A stretch of DNA of 64,000 nt from Salipiger mangrovisoli (lineage in GTDB: Bacteria > Pseudomonadota > Alphaproteobacteria > Rhodobacterales > Rhodobacteraceae). Each line of letters begins with the position of its first letter. Positions within the stretch are counted from its first letter, which is position 1. Positions 8,906 through 16,965 of this stretch are shown one piece after another. A model generated the notes under the pieces. It worked only from the letters and a program-made list of their open reading frames with translations. It made no database searches and had not been told where the DNA came from. The stretch lies in assembly GCF_015223355.1 (NCBI RefSeq), contig NZ_JADFFK010000011.1:1-64000 (forward strand). The letters run 5' to 3'. The position numbers and the translations under genes are program-made.

Positions 8906-10498
8906 ATGTCTATTCTGGCAAAGCAACGCGGGCTGTCGGCCCTTGCGCTCGCCGCTGTGCTCGGACTTGGTCCCGCGCCCGCCGTGCTGGCGCAGGAAAA
9001 GGTCTCGACCGTGGTCAACACGATGCAGATCTTCAGCTCGCTCGATCCGGCGAAGGTCACCGACTATACCGGCTACATGGCGGTCGTGAACATGTACGAC
9101 GGCCTGACCACCGTCGCCCCCTCGGGCGAGATCGTGCCGCATCTGGCGAAATCCTGGGAGATCTCCGAGGACGGGCTGACCTACACCTTCCACCTGCGCG
9201 ACGATGTCACCTTCCAGGACGGCTCGGCGCTCAGCGCCGCGGATGCGGTCTGGTCGATCCAGCGCCTGATCAAGATCAACAAGGGCCCGTCGAACCTGCT
9301 CGTCGACCTGATCGATCCGGCCAATGTCACCGCGCCCGACGCGACCACCGTCGAGATCAAGCTGAACCGCCCGTTCTCGCCCTTCCTTGCCTCGACCCCG
9401 ATCCTGCTGGTGCTGAACCAGAAGCTGGTCGAAGCCAACGCCGCCGCCGAGGATGCGCTCGGCGAGGCCTACGTGGGCGAGCACTCGGTCGGGTCGGGTC
9501 CCTACGCGCTGGTCAGCTACAACCGCTCGGCCGACATGGTGATCGAGCGCAACCCCGACTACTTCCTCGGCTGGGACAAGGGCACGCCGATCGACGAAGT
9601 GCGCTTCGTGCAGACCTCGGACGACGCCACCGTGCGCGCGCTGGCGGAAAAGGGCGAGCTGGGTCTCTCCTCGCATGGTCTCGGCAACGACACCTTTGAA
9701 TCCATCGGCAACATGCCCGGCTACAAGCTGCTGCAGACCCGCACCGCCGGCGGCTTCCAGATCAAGCTGAACACCAAGGTCTACCCGACCGACGACGTGC
9801 ACGTGCGCCGCGCCATCGCCTATGCGACCGACTACGAGACCATCCAGCAGATCATCTACCCCGGCGTTCCGATGCACGGCCCGCTCTCGGACACCTTCGA
9901 GACCGCCTTCAACACCGAGATCCCGACCGGCGTCTACGATCTGGAGAAGGCCAAGGAAGAGCTGGCGCTGTCCAAATACGCGGGCGAGGACATCACGCTG
10001 GTCAACAGCTACGTCGCCTCGCTGGCCTTCGAGCAGGAAGTGGCGCTGCTGATGCAGGCCAACCTCGAGCAGATCGGCATCACGCTCGACATCCGTCCCG
10101 AGCCGTGGAACCGCATCGTCGAGCTGGCGTCCAACCCCGACACCACCCCGGCCTCGACGCAGGTCAACGTGAGCCCGAGCTACCCCTCGCCGGACGCGAT
10201 GTTCTTCAACCAGTACCACTCCAAGGCCTCGGGCACCTGGTGGTCGATGGAATGGCTGCAGGACCCGGAGATCGACGCGCTGATCGACCAGTCGCGCGCC
10301 CAGACCGACCCGGCCGAGATCAACGCGACCTACAAGGAACTGCAGCAGTCGATTTACGACCTGCAGCCCGCCGTCTGGGCCGTGGCCCCGATGCGCCGCT
10401 ACGCGGCCAACGCCTGCCTTCAGGGCTACGAGTTCGTCCCGATGCAGAGCTGGGACCTGAACTTCTGGAACTTCACCTGGGAATGCCCGTCGAACTGA
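8906..10498 (+). CDS. ABC transporter substrate-binding protein, family 5
   Basis: A 530-residue periplasmic solute-binding protein of the DppA/OppA class. The signal peptide has a hydrophobic core (residues 9-28) and a likely cleavage site after VLA (residue 29). The mature part carries class features such as LAKSWEISEDGLTYTFHLR and FQDG near the N-terminus and a hinge region with DVHVRRAIAYATD. A strong AGGAG precedes the ATG. It lies in the middle of the operon rather than beside the permeases and should deliver the substrate to the 2601-6161 importer. Ligand specificity cannot be read from sequence, but the neighbours suggest a modified or cyclic dipeptide-like compound. Confidence 0.92.
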   Translation: MSILAKQRGLSALALAAVLGLGPAPAVLAQEKVSTVVNTMQIFSSLDPAKVTDYTGYMAVVNMYDGLTTVAPSGEIVPHLAKSWEISEDGLTYTFHLRDDVTFQDGSALSAADAVWSIQRLIKINKGPSNLLVDLIDPANVTAPDATTVEIKLNRPFSPFLASTPILLVLNQKLVEANAAAEDALGEAYVGEHSVGSGPYALVSYNRSADMVIERNPDYFLGWDKGTPIDEVRFVQTSDDATVRALAEKGELGLSSHGLGNDTFESIGNMPGYKLLQTRTAGGFQIKLNTKVYPTDDVHVRRAIAYATDYETIQQIIYPGVPMHGPLSDTFETAFNTEIPTGVYDLEKAKEELALSKYAGEDITLVNSYVASLAFEQEVALLMQANLEQIGITLDIRPEPWNRIVELASNPDTTPASTQVNVSPSYPSPDAMFFNQYHSKASGTWWSMEWLQDPEIDALIDQSRAQTDPAEINATYKELQQSIYDLQPAVWAVAPMRRYAANACLQGYEFVPMQSWDLNFWNFTWECPSN

Positions 10499-10574
10499 TC
10501 GACGGCGACACCCGATGACATCGACCGATCCCGCGACGCGCGGGGCCGGCACAAGCAAGGCCCAAGGTGGACAG

Positions 10575-11651
10575 ATGCTCCAGGAATTTCCGGAAGAGAA
10601 TATCGAAGCCCTCGCGACCGGCGCGTGGATTCTGGGTACGGGCGGCGGCGGCAACCCCTATCTTTCAACCCTGAACCTGCGCCGGCTCTATGCCGAGGGC
10701 GCGCGTGTGCAGGTGATGCAGCCCGAGGACCTGGCCGATGACGACATGGTCGCGGTGGTCTCGGGCATGGGCGCGCCGCTGGTCGGGCAGGAACGGCTCA
10801 AGGACCCGCGCCACATGGCCCGCGCCGTCGAGCTGATGGAGGATTACCTCGGCCGTCCGTTCCGCGCGATCATGGCGCTGGAGATCGGCGGCGCGAACGC
10901 GCTCTCGCCCTTCCTCGCCGCGGCGCTGCTGGGGCGGCCGGTGGTCAACGCCGACTGCATGGGCCGCGCCTATCCCGAGGCGCAGATGACCTCCTTCGCG
11001 ATCGGCGGGTTGTCGATGTTTCCGCTCTCGCTGGTGGACGTGCGCGACAACGAGGTGATCGTCACCCGCGCCGAAAGCTGGAAATGGATGGAGAAGATCT
11101 CGCGCGCGGTCTGCACCGCCGTGGGCTCGACCGCCGCCACCTGCAAGGCGCCCCGCACCGGCCGCGAAGTCAAGGACTGGGGCATCCACGACACCATCAC
11201 GCAGGCGACCGAGCTTGGCCGCGTGGTGCTCGAGGCGCGCGCCCGTCACGACGACCCGGTGGCCGCCGTGCTGGACCACGCCAAGGGCAAGCAGATCTTC
11301 CGCGGCAAGATCGTCGACGTGGACCGCACCACCACCGGCGGCTTCCTGCGCGGCAAGACGGTGATCGAGGGCATCGACGCGGACCGCGGCGCGACGCTCG
11401 AACTGGCGTTCCAGAACGAATGGGCCGTGGCCTTCCGCGACGGTGCGCCCGTTGCCATGACGCCGGACTTGCTGTGCCTGCTCGACAGCGTGTCGGGCAG
11501 CGCGATCGGCACCGAGTCCGTGCGCTACGGCCAGCGCGTGAGCGTGGTGGCGCTTCCGGCGCCCGAGATCCTCACGACGCCCGCGGGCGTGGCGGCCGTC
11601 GGCCCCCGTGCCTTCGGCTATGACATTGACTTCAGATCGGTATTCCAATGA
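10575..11651 (+). CDS. DUF917 family protein, copy 2
   Basis: The second DUF917 protein of the operon, 358 residues from the ATG at 10575, which has AAGGTGG just upstream. An ATG at 10515 would add 20 residues without a clear ribosome site. The family motif GTGGGGNPY is at residues 21-29, followed by EIGGANALSPFLAAALLG and ADCMGRAYPEAQMT. It is clearly related to copy 1 but divergent throughout, so this is not a recent duplication. It overlaps the following HyuA-like gene by ATGA, giving the mirror image of the HyuA1-DUF917-1 order. The two copies may act on different ring systems or form a hetero-oligomer (inference). Confidence 0.87.
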   Translation: MLQEFPEENIEALATGAWILGTGGGGNPYLSTLNLRRLYAEGARVQVMQPEDLADDDMVAVVSGMGAPLVGQERLKDPRHMARAVELMEDYLGRPFRAIMALEIGGANALSPFLAAALLGRPVVNADCMGRAYPEAQMTSFAIGGLSMFPLSLVDVRDNEVIVTRAESWKWMEKISRAVCTAVGSTAATCKAPRTGREVKDWGIHDTITQATELGRVVLEARARHDDPVAAVLDHAKGKQIFRGKIVDVDRTTTGGFLRGKTVIEGIDADRGATLELAFQNEWAVAFRDGAPVAMTPDLLCLLDSVSGSAIGTESVRYGQRVSVVALPAPEILTTPAGVAAVGPRAFGYDIDFRSVFQ

Positions 11652-13186
11652 AGCGTATCGGCATTGACGTCGGCGGCACCAACACGGACGCGGTGCTCAT
11701 CGACGGCGACAAGATCACCGCCTCGATCAAGGTTCCCACCACGCAGGACGTGCTGTCGGGGGTGAAATCCGCGCTCGCGCATGTCGCAGCGCATATCGGC
11801 GACACGCCGCGTCCGCTCGACGCGGTGATGATCGGCACGACCCATTTCACCAATGCCGTGGTGGAACGCGCCCGGCTCGAACGGGTCGCCGCGATCCGCA
11901 TCGCCATGCCGACCGGGGCGTCGCTGCCGCCGATGTGCGACTGGCCAGAGGACCTCTATCGCGCGGTCGATCCGCTGATCTTCATGGTGCATGGCGGGCA
12001 CGAATACGACGGCAGCCTGCTGGTGCCGATGCGCGAGGACGAGATCCGCGAGGCAGCGATGAGGATCCGCGATGCCGGGGTAACCTCGGTGGCGATCTCG
12101 GCGACCTTCTCTCCGCTGACCACGGAATGCGAGGACCGCGCCGCCGAGATCGTGCGCTCGGTCATCCCCGAGGCGCGGATCACCCTGTCGAACAGCCTTG
12201 GCCGGATCGGCCTGCTGGAACGCGAGAACGTCGCGCTGCTGAACGCCTCGCTGCAATCGCTCGGCAGGACCACGGTGCAGGCCTTCAAGACGGCGCTTTC
12301 GGAGATCGGCCTCGATGCGCCGTTCTTCCTGACGCAGAACGACGGCACGGTGGCGCTGGCCGATGTGGCGGCGGCGAACCCGGTGTTCAGCTTTGCCTCG
12401 GGCCCGACCAATTCGATGCGCGGGGCGGCCTTCCTGACCGGGCTCGACAACGCGATGGTGGTCGACGTCGGCGGCACGACCTCGGACATCGGCTGCCTGA
12501 TCGGCGGCTTCCCCCGCGAAGCCAACAACATCGTCCACATCGGCGGCGTGCGCACGCTCTTCCGCATGCCCGACCTGCTGCCCATCGCGCTCGGAGGCGG
12601 CACGATGGTCGATCCCGAGACCGGCGCCATCGGCCCGCGCTCGGTGGGCTACCGCATCCTGCAGGAGGCCCGGGTCTTCGGCGGCGAGACGCTGACCACC
12701 TCGGACATCGCTGTGGCCGCGGGGATGATCGAGATGGGCGACGCGGACCGGGTTCGCGATCTCGACCCGGCCTTCGTGCAGCAGACGCTGGCGCGGATGC
12801 GCGCCATGGTGGCTGAGAACTTCGATCAGATGAAGACCTCTGCCGAGGACGTGCCGCTGATCGCGGTGGGCGGCGGGGCCTTCCTGATCCCCGAGGCGGT
12901 GCCCGGCGCCTCCGAAGTGCTGCGGGTCGAGAATGCGGGCGTCGCCAATGCCCTCGGCGCGGCCATGGCGCAGGTCTCGGGCGAGGTCGATCAGGTGTTC
13001 TCGGACATGAGCCGCGATCAGGCGCTCTCGGCCGCCGAGGCCGGGGCGAAATCCGCCGCCGTTGCCGCCGGAGCCGACGAGACCAGCCTTCAGGTGCTCG
13101 AGGTCGAGGACATCCCGATCGCCTACCTGCCCGGCGGCGCGCGGCGTGTGCGCGTGCGGGTGATCGGTGATATCAGCTTTGGATGA
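11648..13186 (+). CDS. Hydantoinase/oxoprolinase-family protein, HyuA-like copy 2
   Basis: 512 residues with the same domain order as copy 1: GIDVGGTNTD at the N-terminus, GTTHFTNAV, FASGPTNSMRGAAFLTG, VVDVGGTTSDIG and a C-terminal LPGGARRVRVRVIGD tail. The start is fixed by the ATGA overlap with the preceding DUF917 gene and the absence of a plausible upstream start. It should use ATP in opening a hydantoin- or lactam-like ring in the cytoplasm. It is diverged from copy 1 outside the motifs, which suggests a distinct substrate or a heteromeric partner. The gene for the isoaspartyl peptidase follows directly. Confidence 0.88.
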   Translation: MKRIGIDVGGTNTDAVLIDGDKITASIKVPTTQDVLSGVKSALAHVAAHIGDTPRPLDAVMIGTTHFTNAVVERARLERVAAIRIAMPTGASLPPMCDWPEDLYRAVDPLIFMVHGGHEYDGSLLVPMREDEIREAAMRIRDAGVTSVAISATFSPLTTECEDRAAEIVRSVIPEARITLSNSLGRIGLLERENVALLNASLQSLGRTTVQAFKTALSEIGLDAPFFLTQNDGTVALADVAAANPVFSFASGPTNSMRGAAFLTGLDNAMVVDVGGTTSDIGCLIGGFPREANNIVHIGGVRTLFRMPDLLPIALGGGTMVDPETGAIGPRSVGYRILQEARVFGGETLTTSDIAVAAGMIEMGDADRVRDLDPAFVQQTLARMRAMVAENFDQMKTSAEDVPLIAVGGGAFLIPEAVPGASEVLRVENAGVANALGAAMAQVSGEVDQVFSDMSRDQALSAAEAGAKSAAVAAGADETSLQVLEVEDIPIAYLPGGARRVRVRVIGDISFG

Positions 13187-13236
13187 GCACCGGGCGGCGC
13201 GGGCGAAAATCGCGCGCCGCCCAGCATGACAACGGG

Positions 13237-14205
13237 ATGACGGTGATGACGACGATTGCACTGGCGATTCACGGGGGCTGCGGCGTGCTGCCTCTCGACA
13301 GCATGAGCGCCGAGGACTGGGCCGAGGCGCGGCGGGACCTTGCGCGCGCGCTGGCGGCGGGCTGGGCGGAACTGACCGGAGGTGGCTCTGCGGTCGACGC
13401 GGTGGAAGCCGCTGTCGTGGTCATGGAAGACAGCCCGCATTTCAACGCCGGGCACGGGGCGGCGCTGAACGAGGAGGGCGTCCACGAGCTCGATGCCTCG
13501 ATCATGGACGGCGCGACGCTGGAAGCGGGGGCGGTCAGCGCCGCCCGCGGCATCCGCAATCCTGTCCGCGCGGCGCGCGCCCTGATGCAGGACGGTCGGG
13601 CAGTGTTCCTGACCGGAATTGCGGCTGACAATTTCGCCGCCGGAGCCGGTCTTGCGGTGGAGCCACAGGGGTATTTCACCACGCCGAAGCGGATCGAGGC
13701 GCTGGCGGCGATGAAGGCCCATGCGGCGGCGGGCACCGAGGCCACCGAGAACGAGAAGCACGGCACCGTCGGCGCGGTGGCGCTCGACGCGGCGGGGCAT
13801 CTTGCCGCCGCCACCTCGACCGGCGGTTACACCAACAAGCCCGCGGGCCGGGTCGGCGACAGCCCGGTGATCGGCGCGGGCACCTATGCGCGCGACGGGG
13901 TCTGTGCCGTCTCGGGCACCGGCAAGGGCGAATTCTTCATCCGCCACGTGGTCGGCCACGAGATCGCTGCACGCATGGCCTATCTTGGCGAAAGCGTGGG
14001 GCAGGCGTCCGAACACGTGGTGCATGTGGATCTGGCGGGCTCTTCGCAGACCAGCGGCATCGTCGGCGCGGGGCTGGTGGCGCTGGATGCGGCAGGACAG
14101 GTCAGCGCGCCCTTCAACACCGCCGGCATGTTCCGCGGCTGGGTCACGCCCGAGGGCCGTGCCTTCGTCGCCACGCATGAAGACATCCACGAGGTGCGGC
14201 TGTGA
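13237..14205 (+). CDS. Isoaspartyl peptidase / type III L-asparaginase (Ntn hydrolase)
   Basis: About 322 residues of the plant-type asparaginase/isoaspartyl peptidase family. IHGGCGVLP at the N-terminus and FNAGHGAALNEEG follow the family pattern. The autocleavage site is HGTVGAVALD, where the Thr (about residue 177) becomes the N-terminal nucleophile of the beta subunit; TSTGGYTNKPAGRVGDSP follows. The enzyme hydrolyses beta-aspartyl dipeptides and sometimes asparagine. The frame is open from an ATG at 13183 that overlaps the HyuA stop, but that would add a basic 18-residue leader foreign to the family, so 13237 is preferred. It overlaps the dipeptidase gene, which suggests the operon's product is finally split to amino acids. 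Confidence 0.9.
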   Translation: MTVMTTIALAIHGGCGVLPLDSMSAEDWAEARRDLARALAAGWAELTGGGSAVDAVEAAVVVMEDSPHFNAGHGAALNEEGVHELDASIMDGATLEAGAVSAARGIRNPVRAARALMQDGRAVFLTGIAADNFAAGAGLAVEPQGYFTTPKRIEALAAMKAHAAAGTEATENEKHGTVGAVALDAAGHLAAATSTGGYTNKPAGRVGDSPVIGAGTYARDGVCAVSGTGKGEFFIRHVVGHEIAARMAYLGESVGQASEHVVHVDLAGSSQTSGIVGAGLVALDAAGQVSAPFNTAGMFRGWVTPEGRAFVATHEDIHEVRL

Positions 14206-15233
14206 ACGGGATGATCCCCGTCTTTGACGGCCACAACGACGTTCTGTCCAAGCTGCTGCGCGCGCGGGACGGGGCCGAGAGCCGCTTTCTGACCGGCGCG
14301 CCGGAGATGCAGGTGGACCTGCCGCGGGCGCGGGCCTCGGGCTTTGCGGGCGGGCTCTGCGCGATCTGGGTCAGCACGCCGGACCAGACGCTTGACGACC
14401 AGGGCGACCTGCCGCGCGTGCCGCAGGAGTCGGCGCTTCAGCAGACCATCGCGCAGGCTGCGCTGCTGCAGCGCATCGTGCGCCGCTCGGGCGGGGCAGT
14501 CAGGCTCTGCCGCAGCGCGGCAGAGATCCGCGCCGCCATGGCAGAGGGCAGCTTTGCCGCGGTGTTCCATGTCGAGGGCATCGAGGCCGCAACCGAGGAT
14601 CTCGACCTGTTGCACGTGCTCCACGCCGCCGGGCTGCGCACGCTCGGCCCGGTCTGGAGCCGCCCGAACATCTTCGCCCATGGTGTGCCCTTCGTGATGG
14701 GCCACGATCCGGATCTCGGCGGCGGGTTGACCGAGGCCGGCAAGGATCTGGTCCGGCTCTGCAACGAACTGCGGATCCTCGTCGATCTGTCGCACATGAA
14801 CGATGCCGGGTTCTGGGACGTCGCGAAGATCTCCGACGCGCCGCTCGTCGCCTCGCATTCCAACGCCTTCGCGCTTTGCCCGCACAGCCGCAACGCCACC
14901 GATCGGCAACTGGACGCGATCCGCGAGACCGGCGGGCTGATCGGGCTGAATTTCGGCGTGCGCTTCCTGCACCCCGAGGGCATACGCGATCCGGAGATGG
15001 GCCTTGATGTCATGCTGCGCCATATCGACTACCTCGTCGAGCGCGTCGGCATCGATCACGTCGGCCTTGGCTCGGATTTCGACGGCACCTTCATGTCGCG
15101 GCACATCGGCGACGTGTCCGGGGTGCAGCGCCTGCTGGAGGCCCTGAGGGCCGCAGGCTATGACGAAGAGGATCTCGCCAAGATCGCCCATCGCAACTGG
15201 ATCGCCACGCTGGAACGCGCCTGGGGGCAATGA
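14202..15233 (+). CDS. M19 (renal-type) membrane dipeptidase
   Basis: 343 residues of peptidase family M19. Zinc-binding and catalytic signatures are present: FDGHND near residues 8-13, FHVEGIE, DLSHMNDAGFWD, SHSNAFALCPHSRN and HVGLGSDFDG. The family cleaves dipeptides, including ones with unusual or D residues, and some N-acyl compounds. There is no signal peptide, so the bacterial enzyme should be cytoplasmic. The GTG start overlaps the preceding stop (GTGA) and has GAGGTG upstream. It is the last gene of the HyuA/DUF917 operon and is followed by a two-tier stem-loop. It probably performs the terminal hydrolysis of the imported compound. Confidence 0.9.
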   Translation: MNGMIPVFDGHNDVLSKLLRARDGAESRFLTGAPEMQVDLPRARASGFAGGLCAIWVSTPDQTLDDQGDLPRVPQESALQQTIAQAALLQRIVRRSGGAVRLCRSAAEIRAAMAEGSFAAVFHVEGIEAATEDLDLLHVLHAAGLRTLGPVWSRPNIFAHGVPFVMGHDPDLGGGLTEAGKDLVRLCNELRILVDLSHMNDAGFWDVAKISDAPLVASHSNAFALCPHSRNATDRQLDAIRETGGLIGLNFGVRFLHPEGIRDPEMGLDVMLRHIDYLVERVGIDHVGLGSDFDGTFMSRHIGDVSGVQRLLEALRAAGYDEEDLAKIAHRNWIATLERAWGQ

Positions 15234-15273
15234 CCGCGACGTGCCCGTTGCCAACCGGGCGCAAGGGTCGCGG
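15234..15273 (+). terminator. Two-tier stem-loop after the HyuA/DUF917 operon
   Basis: Directly after the dipeptidase stop, CCGCGAC (15234-15240) pairs with GTCGCGG (15267-15273), and an inner GCCCG/CGGGC stem closes an 8-base loop. There is no T-tract, so this is a terminator-like or RNA-stabilising structure rather than a classical intrinsic terminator. Confidence 0.4.
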
Positions 15274-15407
15274 CCGGTGATGCGACAGGCCGCGCGTCCA
15301 CCTTCGCGCGCGCACCGCCATGTCCCGGCGAGCGAACTTGTGCGATGCTTCCCCAAGGGAAGAATCCGCCGCGCAGTCGCTTCTGCCCGGCGTGATGCGG
15401 AGGGCGC

Positions 15408-16955
15408 ATGGCAAGAACGGGGGCATGGATCGTCAGGGCCGGGATCGCCGCGTTGCTGGTCCTGGCCGGATGCGGCAGCAGCGAGTTGCCCTTGCCGGTC
15501 GCGCAAGAGGTTTCGACCGTCCCGCTTGACCGCGCGCTTTATGAGGGCGATCTCGTCTTCGGCATCGCGGAAGAGATCGACACCGCCGGTCGGCCGCTGC
15601 CTTTCCGGGCCTACATGGGGCTTGCGCCGGGCGGCGAGACCCGCATCGCGGTGAGGGCTGCCGCCGATCTGCGGGAGATCCAGAGCCTCCTTCCAACCCT
15701 GCTTTCGGGCAGCGTCGAGCCGGATTGCGGGCTTGGTCTCACGCTCGGGCTGGCAAGCGCCGAGGCAGAGGGCAATGCCGTGCGCGCCCGTGGCGCGGTG
15801 CGCGCCGAGCTCTTCCGCTGCAAGGGGCGGGGCACCGCCGGTGAGAGGCGCGGCGCCCATCTCTGGACGCAGATGGTGGATTTCGACGCGCTTGTCGGCG
15901 CGGGGTTGAGGGACGATTGCGTCGTCTTCGACTTGCGCGACCTGGCGCTTGACCCGCGCGGCATTGTGGGAGGGCTTGGCACGCTGCTCGGGCTCACCGA
16001 GAAGGTCCGCCGCGCGCTGCTCGAAGAGGGCAACGCGGCGCTGCGCGCGGCCCCGGTCTGCCCGGACATGCCCGAGGCGCTGTCGCTGCTGTCGCCGGAG
16101 TTCAGCTCTGGCGGTGCCATCGAGATCGGCGATGGCGGGCTAGGGGCGGCGCTGGTGGGAACGGTGGCCTCTGACGCGGCGCGGATCGTGGCCTTGCTGG
16201 CGCTCTGGCAGCGCAAGGGCCTGCTGCCGCAGGGCGGGGAAGAGCCCGTGGGATCCGATGAACTGCGGTTGCGTCTCGAGGGCAGCCTGGGCGAGCAAGC
16301 GCCGCCGGTGCCCTATCGCCTCGACCTGCGGATGTGGCCGCAGTCGCCCACACGCATCGGGCTCGCAGCGATGCTTGACCTGCGCGCCGTGCAGCAGCAG
16401 TTGCCCGACTTGGCCGAGGGGGCGGTTCTGGTCGACGATTGCCGCGCGCGCGTCTCGGTGGAGAACATCGAGGCGACGGCGCAGGAGGCCACGGTTGTCG
16501 TGCTGGCCCGGCTCGATGCACGCAGTTTCACCTGCGACAGGGTCGGCGACAGCGCCTGGCAACGCGGCGCGTTGGAGCAGCGCGAGCAGGTGGATGTCCG
16601 GGCCGAGGTGTCCGCCTCGGTTGTCCGCAACTGCGCGGTGTTCCACCTGGTCGATCTGGCGCGCGATCCACCGCTTCCGCTGGTGTCCCAGGGCCGGCAG
16701 GGCGCGCGAACAGAGGCGGCGCGGACGCTGTTCATCGATGCAGTTGATCTCCTGTTGAAGGCTCGCCCGCTCTGCCCTGAACTGCCCGAGGAGCTGCGCA
16801 TGCTCGATCCCCGTTTCGATGAGGGTGCGCCGCAGGAGATCGGCGACGGCGGGCTGGGCATCCATCTTGCGGGATCGGTAGATCTGAGCGCGGCCACGAT
16901 CATCGCGCTGCTCAAGCTTCTGCAAGAGCGGGGCGTCCTGCCGCCCCGCCCGTAA
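15408..16955 (+). CDS. Lipoprotein with two tandem four-cysteine domains, unknown function
   Basis: A 515-residue predicted lipoprotein. The N-terminal hydrophobic segment ends in the lipobox VLAGC, with Cys22 as the lipidation site. The mature part is two diverged copies of one domain of about 230 residues. Copy 1 has cysteines at 107, 138, 171 and 218; copy 2 at 345, 376, 409 and 456. The spacings are identical (31, 33, 47). Each copy ends with a matching segment containing EIGDGGLG and a hydrophobic helix. This fits two periplasmic disulfide-bonded domains tethered to a membrane. GGAGGG precedes the ATG. I recognise no family. It converges on the DUF3604 gene with only 10 bp between stops. 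Confidence 0.75.
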   Translation: MARTGAWIVRAGIAALLVLAGCGSSELPLPVAQEVSTVPLDRALYEGDLVFGIAEEIDTAGRPLPFRAYMGLAPGGETRIAVRAAADLREIQSLLPTLLSGSVEPDCGLGLTLGLASAEAEGNAVRARGAVRAELFRCKGRGTAGERRGAHLWTQMVDFDALVGAGLRDDCVVFDLRDLALDPRGIVGGLGTLLGLTEKVRRALLEEGNAALRAAPVCPDMPEALSLLSPEFSSGGAIEIGDGGLGAALVGTVASDAARIVALLALWQRKGLLPQGGEEPVGSDELRLRLEGSLGEQAPPVPYRLDLRMWPQSPTRIGLAAMLDLRAVQQQLPDLAEGAVLVDDCRARVSVENIEATAQEATVVVLARLDARSFTCDRVGDSAWQRGALEQREQVDVRAEVSASVVRNCAVFHLVDLARDPPLPLVSQGRQGARTEAARTLFIDAVDLLLKARPLCPELPEELRMLDPRFDEGAPQEIGDGGLGIHLAGSVDLSAATIIALLKLLQERGVLPPRP

Positions 16956-16965
16956 GCCTCTCAGG

